Shown here: positions 62,201 through 64,000 of the stretch, piece by piece
Position numbering within the stretch: position 1 is the first letter of the stretch
How the letters are laid out: every line of letters begins with the position of its first letter
Notes under the pieces: model-generated
Databases searched by the model: none
Seen by the model: the letters and a program-made list of their open reading frames with translations, nothing else
Told to the model about the DNA's origin: nothing
Source of the DNA: Nymphaea colorata
Taxonomy: Eukaryota; Streptophyta; Magnoliopsida; Nymphaeales; Nymphaeaceae
Direction: 5' to 3'
Assembly (NCBI RefSeq): GCF_008831285.2
Contig: NC_045147.1
Coordinates: 18,888,854 to 18,952,853 of the forward strand
DNA: 64,000 nt
Program-made: the position numbers and the translations under genes

Positions 62201-64000
62201 TCAGTAATGGAATGGGCCCTCCCCAGCAAGTTCAAGTGGAAGTGATCTATGAACTCAATCTATTTAATACTTTCCAAATATAATGATCACATTCATATCA
62301 TTAAAGTTCTTTAAAATGTAAGATCTAGTATCTTTTTTTTTACATTGTTGCCATTCCTGTAGATGATGAGAAAAATGGATCTAAGTTGAATTGAGCTCAA
62401 GTTATGGCAAGTCAGCAGAGTAAGCACATTTAAAATATTCTTTCAAATTAATCAAGCACATCCGGCAATCTGGTCCATGAAGAATATTAGGCCGGAAAGC
62501 GAAATGTCAGCATATCTTGCACTTGAAGATTGAGAGGGACGTGAGCCACCAAAGGCTGGTGAAGAAAACCAAAACATCAACATACATCGAATTGGATGAG
62601 CTTATGCGTGATACGCATCTTTTTTTTTTTCTTTTTTCTTTTTGGGAGTCGTTTCTTCCAATCAGGATCTCAGACCTAAGGATCTGATCTAACGTGAGAC
62701 CCACTTTAACTTTATGATTCTATCATAATGTTGGTTTGAGAATCGTGTATTCAATCAATCTCTACATTAGGAGATTTCCAGTTAGAAAGTGAAAAGCTTG
62801 ACTAAACATTGATGAACTAAAGATGCAATTACGAATTTATGTTACAATCCAAGCATTAAAAACAACAATTAAAGTGGTTGCTGAAAACCAAAAACTTATG
62901 AAACCTTCAAATCTACTGAGACCTGAGCTAACTAATCAACATGACCTGCTGCTGATGCCCATCAGCATCATGCCAAGGATATTATCCAGAAAACAGACAA
63001 AAGAAGACGAAAAATGATTAAGCAGGACAAGGCATCTGGTTGCCGGCATGAAGATGTGGGATATTTTACTGCAAATACTATCGTGGCAGTGCTTGAACAG
63101 TCTCTTAATTTCAGGGTGCAGTTCTTAGGTCGTCGAGCAGGGGGTCTGTTTTCTTGTCTGATGCGTGATGTATGATTGGAGCAGATGCGGAAACAACGAT
63201 GGGACGTTGGTGATTCGGGCAAATCTGAGGCGTTGTTTCTTCCCCTAATCCTTCCTAAAATTTCAACGTGTTCTGTTCCATCAGTTCCTAAAGTCGATCG
63301 TCAAGCTCCCACCTTCAATGTGGTTAGCTTTTCGTCTTCTTCTCGAGCTGCAATCTGGATAGCTTTTGTCTTCTTCTTTTGCCTTTTCCCCCACTTCCAG
63401 CTTCTACATCTGCTTTCAGGTTTTGATTCTTCAATAGCTTTGGCTTCCTCGATCTGAATATTCTTTCAAAGGGTAGGTTCTTGATTCTAGATCCTGGGAG
63501 GTAATGAAATGATGGGCTTTATGGCATCAGCTTGGTATGAACCGTTTTGCCAAAAGTTTTGGAGAAATTATTTCTCTGCAAAATGATTGCCCAATCAAAA
63601 CAATGAAGAAAAAGGAAAAAGAAGCACGCCTATCGACCTGTCCTTCATTTTTCTTGAAGTCTCTGGTCTCTCGAGGTTTCTGATTGAATGCAGACATTAT
63701 TCTTTCATTAAAGTAGCAATATCATTCTTTCGGATTCTGCACTGGACCCGTTTTTTTCTAATCCCTTGACTAACTTGTTTGATATCTAACGTGCTTAGAG
63801 TTGCTGAATTGGTGGTTCATGGCGCCTGATTTCTTCCGATGTACAGATTGACAATGCTGCGTTCATCATGTGATTAATGATTCTCATTCAGATATACTGC
63901 AGCAGCTTTTCTTGTTGTATTGTTCTAAGGATATATAAACGAGTACAGTTTACCACAATGCATATATTGAGCATATCATATGAGTTGCAATTGGGCAAGT
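59211..64000. other. Right-hand region without a supportable gene
   Basis: Mostly AT-rich. Around 60400-61000 are GC-richer stretches with two related motifs (GGCACAACTGTAAGG and GGCACAATTGTAAGG, about 260 bp apart) and TGTATAAATACTC near 60881, which may be LTR or other transposon debris. An ATG-led 46-codon stretch from 63185 followed by GT and a pyrimidine-rich tract could be the first exon of a gene running off the right edge, but I recognise no protein. Elsewhere nothing is visible. Confidence 0.4.

Noticed and set aside
62600-62645. Poly-T stretch as a possible SINE tail
   Set aside because: No A/B boxes or target duplication could be found around it.
703-64000. A CRISPR array, phage-like block or bacterial-style operon
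   Set aside because: No direct-repeat/spacer pattern and all genes are spliced plant genes. None of these is present.

Overview
The window is nuclear DNA from a flowering plant. It has long, GT-AG-spliced, AT-rich introns, (CT)n/(GA)n tracts in 5' leaders, a Ty1/copia element with an initiator-tRNA-Met-type primer site, small hAT-like elements, and an exact match to the angiosperm microRNA miR164. The genus cannot be fixed from sequence alone. I rebuilt the gene models by hand from splice sites, phase continuity and protein-family motifs.

Layout, left to right. (1) 703-13753, minus strand: a D-alanine--D-alanine ligase family gene encoding the plant tandem two-domain protein. Fifteen exons are visible and the C-terminal part lies beyond the left edge. 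(2) 13754-15916: a divergent promoter region with a decayed hAT-type MITE. (3) 15917-21131, plus strand: mitochondrial ribosomal protein S29 (DAP3 family), complete, 7 exons, 468 aa. (4) 24852-46562, plus strand: listerin (LTN1), the E3 ubiquitin ligase of ribosome-associated quality control, complete, 16 exons, 1946 aa, with a C-terminal RING. (5) 50356-54692, plus strand: an AVT6-type amino acid transporter, complete, 5 exons, 454 aa. (6) 58945-59053, minus strand: a MIR164 precursor hairpin. The remaining right-hand 5 kb holds no gene I can support.

Intron 11 of LTN1 is the most structured stretch. It holds a 253-bp hAT-type MITE with an 8-bp target-site duplication. Seventeen bases further on begins a 6.35-kb copia retrotransposon with two 274-bp LTRs that read as identical and a 5-bp duplication (GAAAC). 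The copia polyprotein ORF is split by a 1179-bp non-autonomous hAT element with perfect 19-bp terminal inverted repeats and an 8-bp duplication (GACAGAAG). Coordinate arithmetic shows that the polyprotein frame was open before the hAT insertion. Just downstream, the intron carries a decayed second copy of the start of LTN1 exon 12, including its splice acceptor.

The genes do not form a pathway. MRPS29 (organelle translation) and LTN1 (cytosolic ribosome quality control) both concern translation, but their proximity is probably incidental. No new multi-gene system is apparent. The findings worth following up are the nested insertions, the MIR164 locus, the duplicated pseudo-exon, the microsatellite sitting on an AVT6 splice donor, and a possible 18-nt microexon in MRPS29.
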